From the NCBI GenBank assembly GCA_000310025.1, contig FN648470.1, positions 50,505 to 114,504 on the forward strand: DNA of 64,000 nucleotides, in the 5' to 3' direction. The translations under genes were made by a program, and so were the position numbers. Under the pieces are notes generated by a model that was not told where the DNA came from, made no database searches, and worked only from the letters and a program-made list of their open reading frames with translations. The stretch is from Ectocarpus siliculosus (taxonomy: Eukaryota > Sar > Phaeophyceae > Ectocarpales > Ectocarpaceae). This document shows, one piece after another, positions 23,598 to 34,691 of this stretch (its first letter is position 1; each line of letters starts with the position of its first letter).

Positions 23598-24307
23598 TAG
23601 TGTTGGATATCGATTCAATAATAGATTCGATACGATATCGTCCGTGAAGTGTTCGATATCGATATCGATATCGATATTAGCGAGCGAGCGAGCCGGCGAG
23701 CACAGTGAGCTGACGCGCGAAGGCGCGGAAGCTCGCTGTGCGAGCCCAAGCGCCCCCCCCCGGCTGGTGAGGGGGCCCCGCTGGAGGCGCCGCCGGAGGC
23801 AAAAAAATTGGAGCAATTTCGCTCCATTTTCCATCAAAATTACCCGCAAATAGGCCTCCGAAACCTGCTGTCAGTGTACAGTGTACAGCCAGCTGCTTGA
23901 AAAAACAATATGTATATGGGTAATAGTCTATCTACATCTACACCGAGAAATGAAAATCATATTCATCAGTTGATTGTTCTACACTGCTGCTCAAGAAAGC
24001 TCAGCGGTATCGCACGCCTCAACAAAAAAAGCAAGCTTGCTTGTCGCAGAAAAGCAAAGCTCTCACAACAATGAGAGATATATGGATAGTAGCTGCAGCT
24101 ACTTTGTTGAATGCGCGCATTTACCTTTGTGCAGCTGCTGTGTGCTGTGTGGTGTACAGCTGTGGGGGTTCCGTGTGGAACATCAGGGGTTCCGTGGAGT
24201 ATTTATCGATTTATCGTATCGATATCGAAATATCGAAATATCGAAAAGTTCAAATGTTTTCGATATCGGATATCGATACGAAAAAATCGATACAATATCC
24301 AACACTA
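23598..24307. mobile_element. hAT-type MITE, 710 bp
   Basis: The ends are TAGTGTTGGATATCGAT and the inverse CAATATCCAACACTA. They are flanked by ATAGAAAG (23590-23597) and ATAGAAAA (24308-24315), a 7-of-8 target duplication. The 8-bp duplication and a YAGNG start fit the hAT superfamily. The arms are rich in ATCGATATCG. There is no transposase, so it is non-autonomous. It lies 135 bp after the PP2C stop. Confidence 0.8.
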
Positions 24308-24954
24308 ATAGAAAACTTCTTTTTGACACCAGATGCCAACATCGGAACCTGGGATGTAGAGGAGCGTCCTTTGACCGCATTAGCCTCTGCTGCGAGCTGG
24401 CGCGCACATGCTGGCATGTGGCAGGGCGGAACGAACGGGTAACGATGGCGGGGGGAGAGGGGGAGGGCATTGCTGGTTTGTCACTCCGGAGTGTGCAGCA
24501 AAGGGTGCGCCAAATGACATTGCAGTAGCAATGGAAAAGTGTTTCCGAACACACCGCCCTCCCCTCTCTCTCCTACACACGCGATGAAGGGTGGATGCAT
24601 GACTCCATCACGTAGCTCCAAGTGCACACGGAGTCTCTTCGTGCACGATGAATCGTACCCATTGCTTTCTCTATCGTATGTATGCATAGGCCGGAGATCG
24701 AAATCTGGGGCCGCGGGCGAAGCGGGGGGGGGTAGTTTGAAGGGAGGGCGGGGACACGTAACAGCGATTCCCCGGGTTTCCAGCTGTGGTGTTTCGCTGA
24801 GGCGGGGACGTATTCCAGAGGCCCCTGGGTTATTTGCTGAAGGGTTTTGTTTCGCCGAGGCTTCTGGTTAATCCCGTGTCTTGCGTTTTCCTCTACGAGA
24901 CCGTTACAGTCTCTAGAGATCTTAAACGGTAAAAAAGAAGTGTCTGTCGGGAAA

Positions 24955-25098
24955 AATAGATATACAGAAAGACTACCCGTTCGAGGTATAACCACATTCG
25001 AACGGGATGTGTTGTGGATGAGTGGAGGGAAACCAGCTGGGTACTGGGCTTGTTTGGAGTCTGTTTTAGGCCTATACACTGATGATTTATATCAGTGA
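24955..25098 (+). repeat. Dispersed repeat shared with 63650-63805
   Basis: It begins with an ACAGAAAGACTACCC block, followed by TTCGAACGGGATGTGTT, GTACTGGGCTTRTTTGGAGTC and CCTATACACTGA. The right-hand copy near the window end is about 85-90% similar by eye. Confidence 0.65.
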
Positions 25099-25099
25099 G

Positions 25100-25500
25100 A
25101 CCACCGGCCGTCCTGCACAACGTCAGACGCCCTAAGCAAGTTCCAGCTTTTGATTGGCGCCTCCTGCGTAAACGTTTTGACTGTGTCGGTCATCAACCTT
25201 CTCAGGCACGAAACACGAACAAGCATGCAGCAGGTGCTCCCGGAACCGAGTTGCTCCGATCTCGACGAATTTGTGCCTAAACGTTGCCTACCCGCCATCG
25301 AATTGAAGCCTCGTCCAGTCTACAACAGGATGCACAAACCCTTTCCAATGACTGTTCTTATTTTTTGTGTAGCCTGCCTGCGAGAGGTTCGGGCCACACC
25401 GCTACAACCTCCCGACGAGAAAGGATGTTCCGCAGCATTTCGCACACAAACATGATAACATGACAGCAACATGATGAGTGACGACGCTCTCTTTTCCTCG
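25100..25500 (-). repeat. Repeat with a shared peptide frame (also at 40875-41190 and 44440-44600)
   Basis: The minus-strand frame reads CVRNAAEH...[12 protein letters not shown] and, in another frame, RGFNSMAGRQ. The copy at 44.5 kb has [20 protein letters not shown], and that at 40.9 kb has QRGFNFMAGRQ. This may be the remains of a mobile-element gene; no family is recognised. Confidence 0.4.
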
Positions 25501-26524
25501 TCAGAACACAATCAACCATCCATCCTGAGTGGTTTCAGTGTGATTGGTGATGTTTCATTGCTATTTGCTCCACCGGTGGAGTAAGTTCTTATTTGCTCCA
25601 CCCGGCAGATCTCCACCCACAGAGCTCCAATCGACCTCAAACCAATTGCATCGTGCAGGTATGGACTACAGCTATCTGCAATTCTACTTACAAGCTAAAT
25701 CCGACAGGTGGCTGCAGAGATATTCTGAAAAAGGGGGTTCCGCAGCATGTCAGGAAGCAGTAATCGTCTCGAACTTCCGTCCACACCGCTCCAATTGACC
25801 TCAAATCTTTTGGATCGTGTTTGCACGGTCCATGCCGTTCTTCTAAGCTATCGGACACTCACATCCGATATCTTCCCGCAGAGATATGGTCAACCGAGGG
25901 GGTTCCGCAGCATCTAGGGGGGGGGTAGCTGGCAATAGTCCCTCTGTACCTCCCGTCACATAGCTGAACCACGCCTCACTCGGCCCGCATCGTGTTGGCG
26001 AGGCTCACAGCTATCATTCAACCCATCCTTCACCCCAATCGGACCAGTGGGTGCAGAGAAACGCCCCCACGTGGGGACTCAGTGGCTCGAGGGCCGGTGG
26101 AGCAGATAAGCTTAACTGCTCCACCAGGCCAACTCTTCGTTAAGGGTACTGTTTGTCCTACTACGGCTTGTATTGTGTCCGCCCGGCTCACAGCTCTCAT
26201 TCAAGCCATCGGACACCCCGATCGGACCAGTGGGTGCAGAGAAACGCCCACCCACGGGGGCTCAGGGACTCGAGGGCCGGTGGAGCAGATAAGCTTAACT
26301 GCTCCACCAGGCCAAACTCTATCTACAACGGGCGTTGTTTGTCTTACGAAGACTTTCATTGTGTTGGCCCGGCCCACAACTAACTATCATACAAGCCATC
26401 CGGCACCCCAATGGGACCAGTGGGTGCAGGGAAACGCCCACTCATGGGGACTCATCGCCCAAAGGCCTGTGGAGCAGATATGTGGCCTCTGACCCTTTCC
26501 TCGTCACGTTTTCTGTATCCTTTA

Positions 26525-27290
26525 GTCATATTCACTGTATTCCCTGATCACATACTACGCTGTCATGGGATACACTGTATTCCCAGATCACACACGCTGT
26601 ATTCGCTGAGGGGATACACTGTATTCCCTCGTCAGATACACTGTATTCCCTGAGCAGATTCACTGTATTCCCTCATCACATACAATGTTTCCCATATCAG
26701 ATTCACTTCATTCCCTGATCAGAATCGCCGTATTCCCTCGTCTGATACACTGTATTCCCTGATCAGATACGCTGTATTCCCAGAGCAGATTCATTGCGTT
26801 CACTCATCAGATACACTGTATTCCTTCATCAGATCCACTGCATTCCACGGCGTGCACATCTGATGGGGGGCACATTGAATCTGACTAGGGAATACAGTGA
26901 AAAGTTTAAGGAATACGGTAGGGTATTTGAAGAGGGAATACGGGGATCCTGACCAGGGAATACAGTGTATTTGATGAGGGAATAGAGTGCAACGAACGAG
27001 GCAATACGGTGTATTTGATGAGGGAACACAGTAAATCTACTCAGGGAATACAGTGAAAAGTACGACGAGCACTGTGTGTCGGATAAGGAAATACAGTGAT
27101 CCTGACAAGGGAATACAATGTATTTGATGATGGAATACAGTGAAACGAGCGAGGGAATACGGTGTATCTGATGAGGGAATACAGTGAATCTGCTCAGGGA
27201 ATACAGTGTTTAGCGTATCTGATCAACAAATACAGTGTATGTGATCAGATAATACACTGTATGTGTCCAGGAAATACAGTGTATTCTACA
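26525..27290. repeat. Inverted minisatellite core of foldback A
   Basis: From 26525 to about 26850 a unit of roughly 20-25 bp (TACACTGTATTCCCTGATCAGA-like) repeats about a dozen times. From about 26880 to 27290 the reverse complement (GGGAATACAGTGTATYTGAT) repeats in the same way. The two arrays face each other across about 30 bp. Confidence 0.85.
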
Positions 27291-27536
27291 CACAAAAGCA
27301 CTGCACCGTCCGAACACGGCGCCAAGAGGTGTCCGTGAGCAGAGAGGAGTGCCGACAATGGGGGTGGGGTGGCCGTTGTTGACGGAGAGTGCCATTAGTT
27401 GAGGGGGAGTGCCCCAAACCACCAGGAGGGGGGCGTTATTCGGGGGGTGCCCGTTAGTCGGGGTGGGTGGGGAGGAGTGCCCGTTAGCCCGGAGGGGAGC
27501 CCGTTTGAGAAAAATTCCCATATCCAGGGGGTGCCC
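27291..27536. other. Unique spacer between minisatellite and right arm of foldback A
   Basis: GC-rich stretch with repeated GGGGGTGCCCGTTAG-type words and no partner in the left arm. No gene is supported. Confidence 0.5.
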
Positions 27537-28374
27537 CTATCCTGTCACAGTCTTCGTACGACGATCAGCGCCCGGTGTAGATAGAGTTTGGCCTGGTGGA
27601 GCAGTTAAGCTCCACTGGCCCTTGAGCCGCTGAGCCCCCGTGGGTTGGCGTTTCTCTGCACCCACTGGTCCAATCGGGGTGTCCGATGGCTTGTATGATA
27701 GTTGTGGGCCGGGCCAACACAATGAAAGTCTTCGTAAGACTAACAGCACCTGGTAGATAGAGTTTGACCTGGTGGAGCAGTTAAGCTTATCTGCTCCACC
27801 GGCCCTTGAGTCACTGAACCCCCGTGGGTGGGCGTTTCTCTGCCCCCACTGGTTCGATCGGGGTGTCCGATGGCTTGTATGATAGCTGTGAGCCGGGCCG
27901 ACACAAGGCAACTCTTCGTAAGACAAACAGCGCCCGGTAGATAGAGTTTGGCCTGGTGGAGCAGTTAAGCTTATCTGCTCCACCGGCCCTTGAGTCTCTG
28001 AGCCCCCGCGTGGTGGCGTTTCTCTGCACCCACTGTGGTCCGATTGGGGTGGAGGATGGGTTGAATGATAGCTGTGAGCCGTGCCAACACGATGCGGGTC
28101 GAGAGAGGCGTGGTTCAGCTATGTGACGGGAGGTACAGCGGGACTATTGCCAGTTACCCCCCCCCCCCCGAGATGCTGCGGAACCCCCTCGGTTGACCAT
28201 ATCTCTGCGGGAAGATATCGGATGTGAGTGTCCGATAGCTTATCAGAACGGCATGGACCGTGCAGACACGATGCAAAAGATTTGAGGTCAATTGGAGCGG
28301 TGTGGACGAAGGTTCGAGACGATTACTGCTTCCTGACATGCTGCGGAACCCCCTTTTTCAGAATATCTCTGCAG

Positions 28375-28410
28375 CAAAGACTATGACTATAATAACCATA
28401 GGCCGATCAC
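28375..28410 (+). repeat. Left terminal inverted repeat (36 bp)
   Basis: Identical to the reverse complement of 37539-37574. A G run follows directly (28413-28422). Confidence 0.9.
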
Positions 28411-28580
28411 AGGGGGGGGGGGGATGGCCGGGGATGCCCGCAATGCGCGGCCGCTTTTTTTTTGTTTGTCAGCAGCACACATGAATTCCGCCGCCTGACC
28501 CAGGGCAAGGAGTACCCCGGCAACAGATCAACATCTCTTGGGACCTGCCTACCTGTCGAGGGTGCCGGTGTGCTCCATCG

Positions 28581-31500
28581 ATGAAGCTACTCGTACTCCT
28601 GCTGTGGGTAGCAGCTTGGACTGTGAAAGGTGAGGTAGCAAAAGTTATCGACTGTGTAGATGGTGTGACCCTGCGTTTTGTACTCCGCCAGCAACCGACT
28701 GGAGTCTACTGCAGTGCGCCTGGCTTGGCTTTGGGGGTGTGCCGTACGCAACGGGTCACAGAGGACCATGCTCTGTATGTGTGAGAGTCGAACGCTTTTT
28801 ACGGTTTGTCAAATGATGGAGTATTGACGGAATGGTGGCGACTTGTCTCACACCATCCCTGTATCCTTGTACCCTGGCGACCCCCCTGGACGACACGCCG
28901 CACATCTTTTAAAATCGTAAGAGACCGACACCCCCCCACATGACGCACATGACGACGTGGCACGGTTTGTTGTGCGCTATTTCGTGAGCAGAAACTAAAC
29001 CTTATAAACCTCGTGCACACGACATGTCCAAGCGTTTCTAGAGTTTCTGAAATGCAAAACGCTGAGTATTTTGCAGATGGCGGCAGATTGCGGTGTCTTC
29101 TCCCATCACGACCCCACAGCAACCGGGACAACGTCCCAGGCGAAAAAATCTTTTTGTCAGGGATGGGTGGTAACCTCTGTCCACACACGTGTGTTGTGTC
29201 TGCGATAGGCAAAAAATTGCTTTTCTGCCAACACCCCATCTTTTTCGGATTCTCTGTCCCCGCGTGTCCGCCAGGTATGGACATGGACATCGATCGTATC
29301 TCCACTTTTATTTACGTGGCGAAATCTTGAGAGAGAGTTGCGATTGCAGAGTGTGGCTGGCCTCTTGGGGGTACCGGCCGGCTTGGTTAGCGATCAGGTG
29401 AGCGTCGTTCGTTTTGCTCGTTGCCACGCACAAGCAAAGGGTGGAGCGGCGGCGACGGCGAGAAGCGAAAACGCCCCCGTTTTTCCGGGGCGCCAGAGCT
29501 TGGGGACTCGTTCTGCCGTCACACCGACACAATCGGCCAAGAAGGATGAAGACGAGAGACGTAAGCGCCGAACATCCGGACCGTTCAACGCTGGCACAGA
29601 CTCTCTGCAGGCCACACCCGACCCCACGAAGGTGAGCCAATCGAAGTATTTGTTTTGTCCAATACTGACGGCGTACGACGTTGACGACACTCAGTTTAGT
29701 CTCATAGTCGCAGCTTGAAGTCGATGGTCGCTCGTTATTTTTACGCAACACAGCAGTGGATCCCCGATAACGCGCGTAGTCTAGCCGAAGAGGATCGTCG
29801 GGCACTGTCTTAACACACAAACGTGATGTTTTTTCTTATGCAGCCAGATGGTCCGAAATACCCTCGGCGGTTTCAACCGGGCAGGGAGGGAAGCGACGGG
29901 GCGAAGCTGCCTGTGTACGTGTTCCTCGAGCAAGGCTTCCTGGAGGAGGGCGTGCCAGAACTTCTCACCAAGGACATGCACGCTGTCATTGTCCGGTGGT
30001 GGGCTAGTACCGTGGACAGCAATGAGGACCACGGATTTACTGGTAACCCTACGTCGACCGGCAAAGTCTTGTCAAAGAAGTAGACGGGAAGAAGGCGACC
30101 CGCTTCATATACCCACGCATGTTTAGCCAGGTAACGACCGCTTGCTGTTTTTTTTTTTGCGTAAACCGAAGTACATGATCACGGTCGTTACGGTGTTGAC
30201 CACTAGGACGCGGCCGTGCTGGTGAAAATCTTTTTTGTCAATTTGGGGCTTATTCGTTTTGTTCTAGGTGTGTGCCTGTGTACATATTTTTGTTGTTGAC
30301 TGTCGCTACAATACCGTCGTGTGTTGCTGGTGTCACGTCGGTCCGGCTTAACTATGTCATGTCCGTATGTTCGACTCCCTCGATGCGTGTGACTGCCCCT
30401 TGCATCCTTGCGTTTCACCCAGGACATTATAGGGTATCCACTATGGATTGACGCGGAATTTTGACCTTTGAGGATTGACGCCAACATAAAGTGACGGTTG
30501 AGGGTTTTGACGGGAAAAAATTCGCACCGCGTGTGCCCGTTGACACGTGAGAGGTGCAAAAAAAAAAAATGGTGGAGGTAGAGTTCAAGGTTGGTTCGGG
30601 CTGCCACCCAGGGTCGACATTCCGAAGCGAAGACTCAGCAGCAAAAAGGGGCATAGGCAGGGGAGTGATTGGGGGAGTCTCGCCCTCGAAGGGAGCACAT
30701 GGAGAGGAGTAAGGGAGGGTACACGGACTTTGCCAGTCAGTAGGTGCATTTCGCCCGCCCCCTCACGGGGTTCGGTGCTCTGCTGCCGCAGTGACATCGG
30801 TATATACACAGCAGTGCAGCGAGCAGCTGCCTTACTCATCAGCAACGAACGGCAGTTTGACGCCTGGGAAGTCGCAGTTTGACGCCTGGGAAAAGTCGCC
30901 GCGGCAAAGGAGGGAAGAGAGGGAATCCACGTGTTGTTGAAATGACGTGAAAGATTGACATTTCAGGAAGTTTTGACGTGAAGAGGTTGCGCCGCTTTTT
31001 TGGGGGCAAACTCTGACGGCGAAATTTTTGTGAGGAAGCGTCAAAATTAAATTTCACCCAAAGATAAAACGACGCGAAAAGATTGACGCTTCAAACATCG
31101 CCAGACTGCTGTGGCTCACACACGCTTGCTCTGCTGCGGTCTGCTGTGCGCGGTCAGCAGCGAACACATTGGCCATGCCTATACTGATTGCTCCTAGCGG
31201 TCCTGCACCCACGCGTCTCGGCAGTTCTCACGGCGGCCAAGTGGCCAGACGCGCGTGTTCGGCGCGCGCGTTCGGTAGATGCGCCGTCGCGATTGCGCAC
31301 GGGCTTTCAGCAGCAAAAAGGGGCATAGGCAGGGGAGTGATTGGGGGAGTCTCGCCCACGAAGGCAGCACATGGAGAGGAGTAAGGGAGGGTACACGGAC
31401 TTTGCCAGTCAGTAGGTGCATTTCGCCCGCCCCCTCACGGGGTTCGGTGCTCTGCTGCCGCAGTGACATCGGTATATACACAGCAGTGCAGCGAGCAGCT

Positions 31501-32114
31501 GCCTTACTCATCAGCAACGAACGGCAGTTTGACGCCTGGGAAGTCGCAGTTTGACGCCTGGGAAAAGTCGCCGCGGCAAAGGAGGGAAGGTCGGCGGGAT
31601 GAGGCGAAGGGGTACACCTAGTCTCCTGGGAGCCTGGGGGTGTGAGTCTTCGCTTCGGAATGTCGACCCTGGGTGGCAGCCCGAACCAACCTTGAACTCT
31701 ACCTCCACCATTTTTTTTTTTTCACCTCTCACGTGTCAACGGGCACACGCGGTGCGAATTTTTTCCCGTCAAAACCCTCAACCGTCACTTTATGTTGGCG
31801 TCAATCCTCAAAGGTCAAAATTCCGCGTCAATCCATAGTGGATACCCGAAATGAGGTTTGCGCACATACGGGTTGCAATGGAGACGCACAAGGCTCCCCA
31901 GGCGGCCCAAGCTGGAATGCACGGAGATACTTGTCGGCTGTCTCACGGTGAACGGCGCCGCAATGCGTCGAGAAAGGGCGGACAGCCCTCCGGTATCCAA
32001 CAGGGAGAAACTCTGCGCGTGGCATTGCCAGTATCCACGGAAGAGCTAGTAGAGGTAGTGAGAGCCGCCACGTGGCGCAATGCAGACCATGTGTTTGAGA
32101 CGCGCTCAGTGTGA
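28581..32114 (+). CDS. Unknown multi-exon gene inside the 9.2-kb transposon
   Basis: Three exons join cleanly in phase 0. Exon 29275-29397 encodes SPLLFTWRNLERELRLQS and VPAGLVSDQ. Exon 29497-29631 encodes SAKKDEDERRKRRTSG and ends before GTGAGC. Exon 29844-30130 encodes KLPVYVFLEQGFLEEGVPEL, then VIVRWWAS, and ends before GTAACG. The last is 287 bp, one short of a whole frame. The frame shifts after HGFTGN at a CCC run (30049-30051) and then continues PYVDRQSLVKEVDG...FIYPRMFSQ. One lost C in a pseudogene or assembly error would explain this. A possible first exon at 28581-28629 (MKLLVLLLWVAAW, signal-peptide-like, then AAG|GTGAGG) and a possible last exon at 31902-32114 (ending FETRSV and stop) are weaker. 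I recognise no family. It may be a second transposon gene or captured host sequence. Confidence 0.5.
30432..31847. mobile_element. 1.4-kb foldback element with about 200-bp inverted arms
   Basis: The left arm (from GGGTATCCACTATGG to about 30633) and the right arm (about 31643-31847) are near-perfect inverse copies. Next to the arms is a direct repeat of about 290 bp (30637-30935 and 31307-31588), containing TTTGACGCCTGGGAA in tandem. TTGACG-type words recur throughout. No target duplication and no gene seen. It lies in what would be an intron of the plus-strand gene. Confidence 0.8.
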
Positions 32115-32334
32115 AGGACTGCTGTCGTCGTGTGCTGTGTCTATAGATTGTGATTGTGGTGTATGTCTTTTGTTTGTCTTATGGGTTTGTTTTATTTTTT
32201 CTGCCTCGTTTTATTAGTCTTTCTCTTCTTTTTCCATAATTTTCCATCTCGTTTGTCCTTTTCGCCTCTGCCTCCGATGGCCTTCTCTCTATCTCTGTGA
32301 AGTAGCAAGATTGAACCAGGGGATGTACCTCTCT

Positions 32335-32540
32335 CTCGGACCGTGTGTGTAAACGGGAGCGGAGGGCCCCAGATTTAGGGTCGTTGATTGAAATTGGCTT
32401 GTGGACCGGTCCATTTTTTTTAGTGTACCTTTTGTAGGTAAGTTAGTATGGGACGGCGGTAATCACTCAGTTGAGTGTTTTCCAATGAAGAGATCGGAAC
32501 GGTTCTTTATTGTGAAGACAACAACAACAGTATGGTGTGT
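32335..32540 (+). repeat. SINE-B-like repeat with AAC tail
   Basis: Blocks GGACCGGTCCATTTTTTTTAG, GTACCTTTTGTAGGTAAGTTAG and GATCGGAACGGTTCTTTATTGTGAAGACAACAACAACA (tail) appear in the same order as in the minus-strand copies near 47435-47640 and 44705-44930. Confidence 0.45.
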
Positions 32541-33899
32541 GTGCGATGAGTTCCCGATTGGTTTACCTTGGTTTTGCAGTTTTTTTGTTCGTGCCGTTGA
32601 AGGGAGGGGCGGCGGTTGCGTGTACGGTTGAGGAGTGCACCAGCGTGGTCTTATCTTACCAATGTCTACAAGGAGAGTTTGTGTACCGGTAATGCGCCTG
32701 TGTCTCGTTGTAACGGCTACATGTTTTAGGGGAAAGCCCGGTTTGTATCCGCCGCGTGGACGTCTGTGGAGAGAATAAACAGGGTTCCGTACAGGACGAC
32801 AACGTAATGTTTCAGAGTTGCTCCGACGACTGAAGACATTTTGTGCAGAATCTTCAGGAAGGCTAGTGGTGTCAAGTTGGCACACCAACGACACAAGGCG
32901 CTACTTCTTGAAACCCATCGACTGATGCTTGTACGAATGTACGGATCCCGTCTTGCCTGTTGCACCAAGGCTCTCAAGGTGCCGATCTGATCTTATTTGT
33001 TTGAAGGATTGACTCCCTCTGAGGGGGGTATAGGTCCGATACACACAACGCGCGAAATGTTGGCGATCACGTGGTAACCACCAGGTCATGAGATCGATCC
33101 TTACTCGGATGACCTTTTTTCCCCGAAGGTGACTTTTTTTCTACTAAAAAACATTTTTTGGTTCTCCTCATTTGCGACACTCTCGCGCTATTCTCCCAGT
33201 CCTCACCAAAGACGAAGGACCAACACTTGCAAATGGCGGTCAATAGATTTCAACGAAAAAAACAAAAACAATCGGGAATATTTATTCTGGGGCCGGGAAA
33301 AAAAAGGACACACTCGACTCCTTAGTAACGATGTTAGTTTGAAACATGAGCATTCTCGTTTTGTTCCTGAGGCAGCGCGTATCCTACGCGAAGACACCAA
33401 GTTTATTGTCAAGAAAAGGACCACAAATACCACCGAAACTACAAACCGACTCGAAATCCGTTTTTCCGATCCGGCCCTGCATTCCCGCACTGAGGGAGTG
33501 TACTTTTTTTTTTTCTCAAATCACGTACTTGTACAGCCGAACTCCTATCTGATTTGTGCCCAATGTGCGCCTTCCAGTCGTCGGGGGTGAAAAACAAAAT
33601 AAACACACACACAAACATGTGGTCACGGCCCCTCAACTCCCTAACTTCCCCCCCACACACCCCACTCCCCCATCAAGTTACACATCGCCCCCCACTCCAG
33701 CTATGTGTACTCATCCTCGCCAGCTATCCGGAACGACAATTGCTGGTCGGAGTAAGGCCAGGCTCTCGTCGTCGTCTATCCCCGCTCGTGGTGAGAAGTA
33801 GCGCAACATTTTCTGAAGTTGCATCTTGTTGTACTTGGACGGCGGGTTGCCACCGCATTCTTTGATGTACTCTCTGAGGTTGGGGACCCTCAAACTCCG

Positions 33900-34691
33900 C
33901 TAAGCGCTCGAGCCGATAATCCGGTTAAGCTCCAGCTGGCGATCTCTCTGCGCGACAGTGTAGACTTTGATCGGCCTGGGTGCCTTTGGTTGTTTCGTGG
34001 TCGACCCCTTACCGCCAACCTCCCCCTTCAACTTGTCTCTTAGCGCCATCTCTGCTTTGCGGTTTTTTAAGCGCTTCTTCAGGTTCGTCAGTTCATTCGT
34101 GAACGCGAACATGCGGCAATTGTGCCACTTCTTCAAAACGAAATCGAACAGGTCGTCACATTGCTTTGTGCACCCCTTCCCCCCTTTGGGTCCGAGGTGA
34201 GGGTCTTCCACGAGACCCACACACCTTGACCATGCCGCCTTGACGGGCTCATACGTGGAAATCACCCTGTATATTTCCGACGGCAAATCACCCAGATACG
34301 TCGCCAACAGGGTGGGGTTGAGCAATGCCGACCTATACCCCATCTCTAGTGCACGCACGAAAAGATAGAAATCAGCTGAAGCGAAAATGAGACCCTTCCC
34401 TTCCCACGGGTTGTTCCTCTCCTCGACCACGAATTCCAAGCCACTGAAATGAGGGTCGGCCTCCCGGAACTCCTCAGCGGATGCAACTTTGTGGCTGTTG
34501 ACAAATGGCAAGAACGCCGAACCGAGAGAACGCTGTTTGTTCACGCGTGAAAGGGCGCTACTTAAAAGCCACCCAGCAATGTTGTACACAAGACGCCGTT
34601 GATGAACGTCCAGTTCAACGTCGCAGGCAGGATACGCCACTTTGACGAGATGGGCCTCGTCCAAACATTGCGTGAGGGTCTTGTCAACGAC
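33900..34691 (-). CDS. C-terminal exon of the transposase-like gene
   Basis: 263 codons to the stop after GSSA, with acceptor TCCGAGCAG just upstream and a phase-0 join from FGAIDE. LVYNIAGWLLSSALSRV followed, some 60 residues later, by VVEERNN and GLIFASADFYLFVRALE parallels the P/THAP9 pattern of an IAGYV helix and then a GGLxxPS segment. The C-terminus is basic (LKKRLKNRKAEMALR), as expected for a DNA-binding tail. Identification is by motif feel, not by a search. Confidence 0.6.
   Translation of the reverse strand, partial: VVDKTLTQCLDEAHLVKVAYPACDVELDVHQRRLVYNIAGWLLSSALSRVNKQRSLGSAFLPFVNSHKVASAEEFREADPHFSGLEFVVEERNNPWEGKGLIFASADFYLFVRALEMGYRSALLNPTLLATYLGDLPSEIYRVISTYEPVKAAWSRCVGLVEDPHLGPKGGKGCTKQCDDLFDFVLKKWHNCRMFAFTNELTNLKKRLKNRKAEMALRDKLKGEVGGKGSTTKQPKAPRPIKVYTVAQRDRQLELNRIIGSSA

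Noticed and set aside
26525-27290. CRISPR-like array of short repeats
   Set aside because: Units are contiguous with no unique spacers, face each other and sit in a eukaryotic foldback element.
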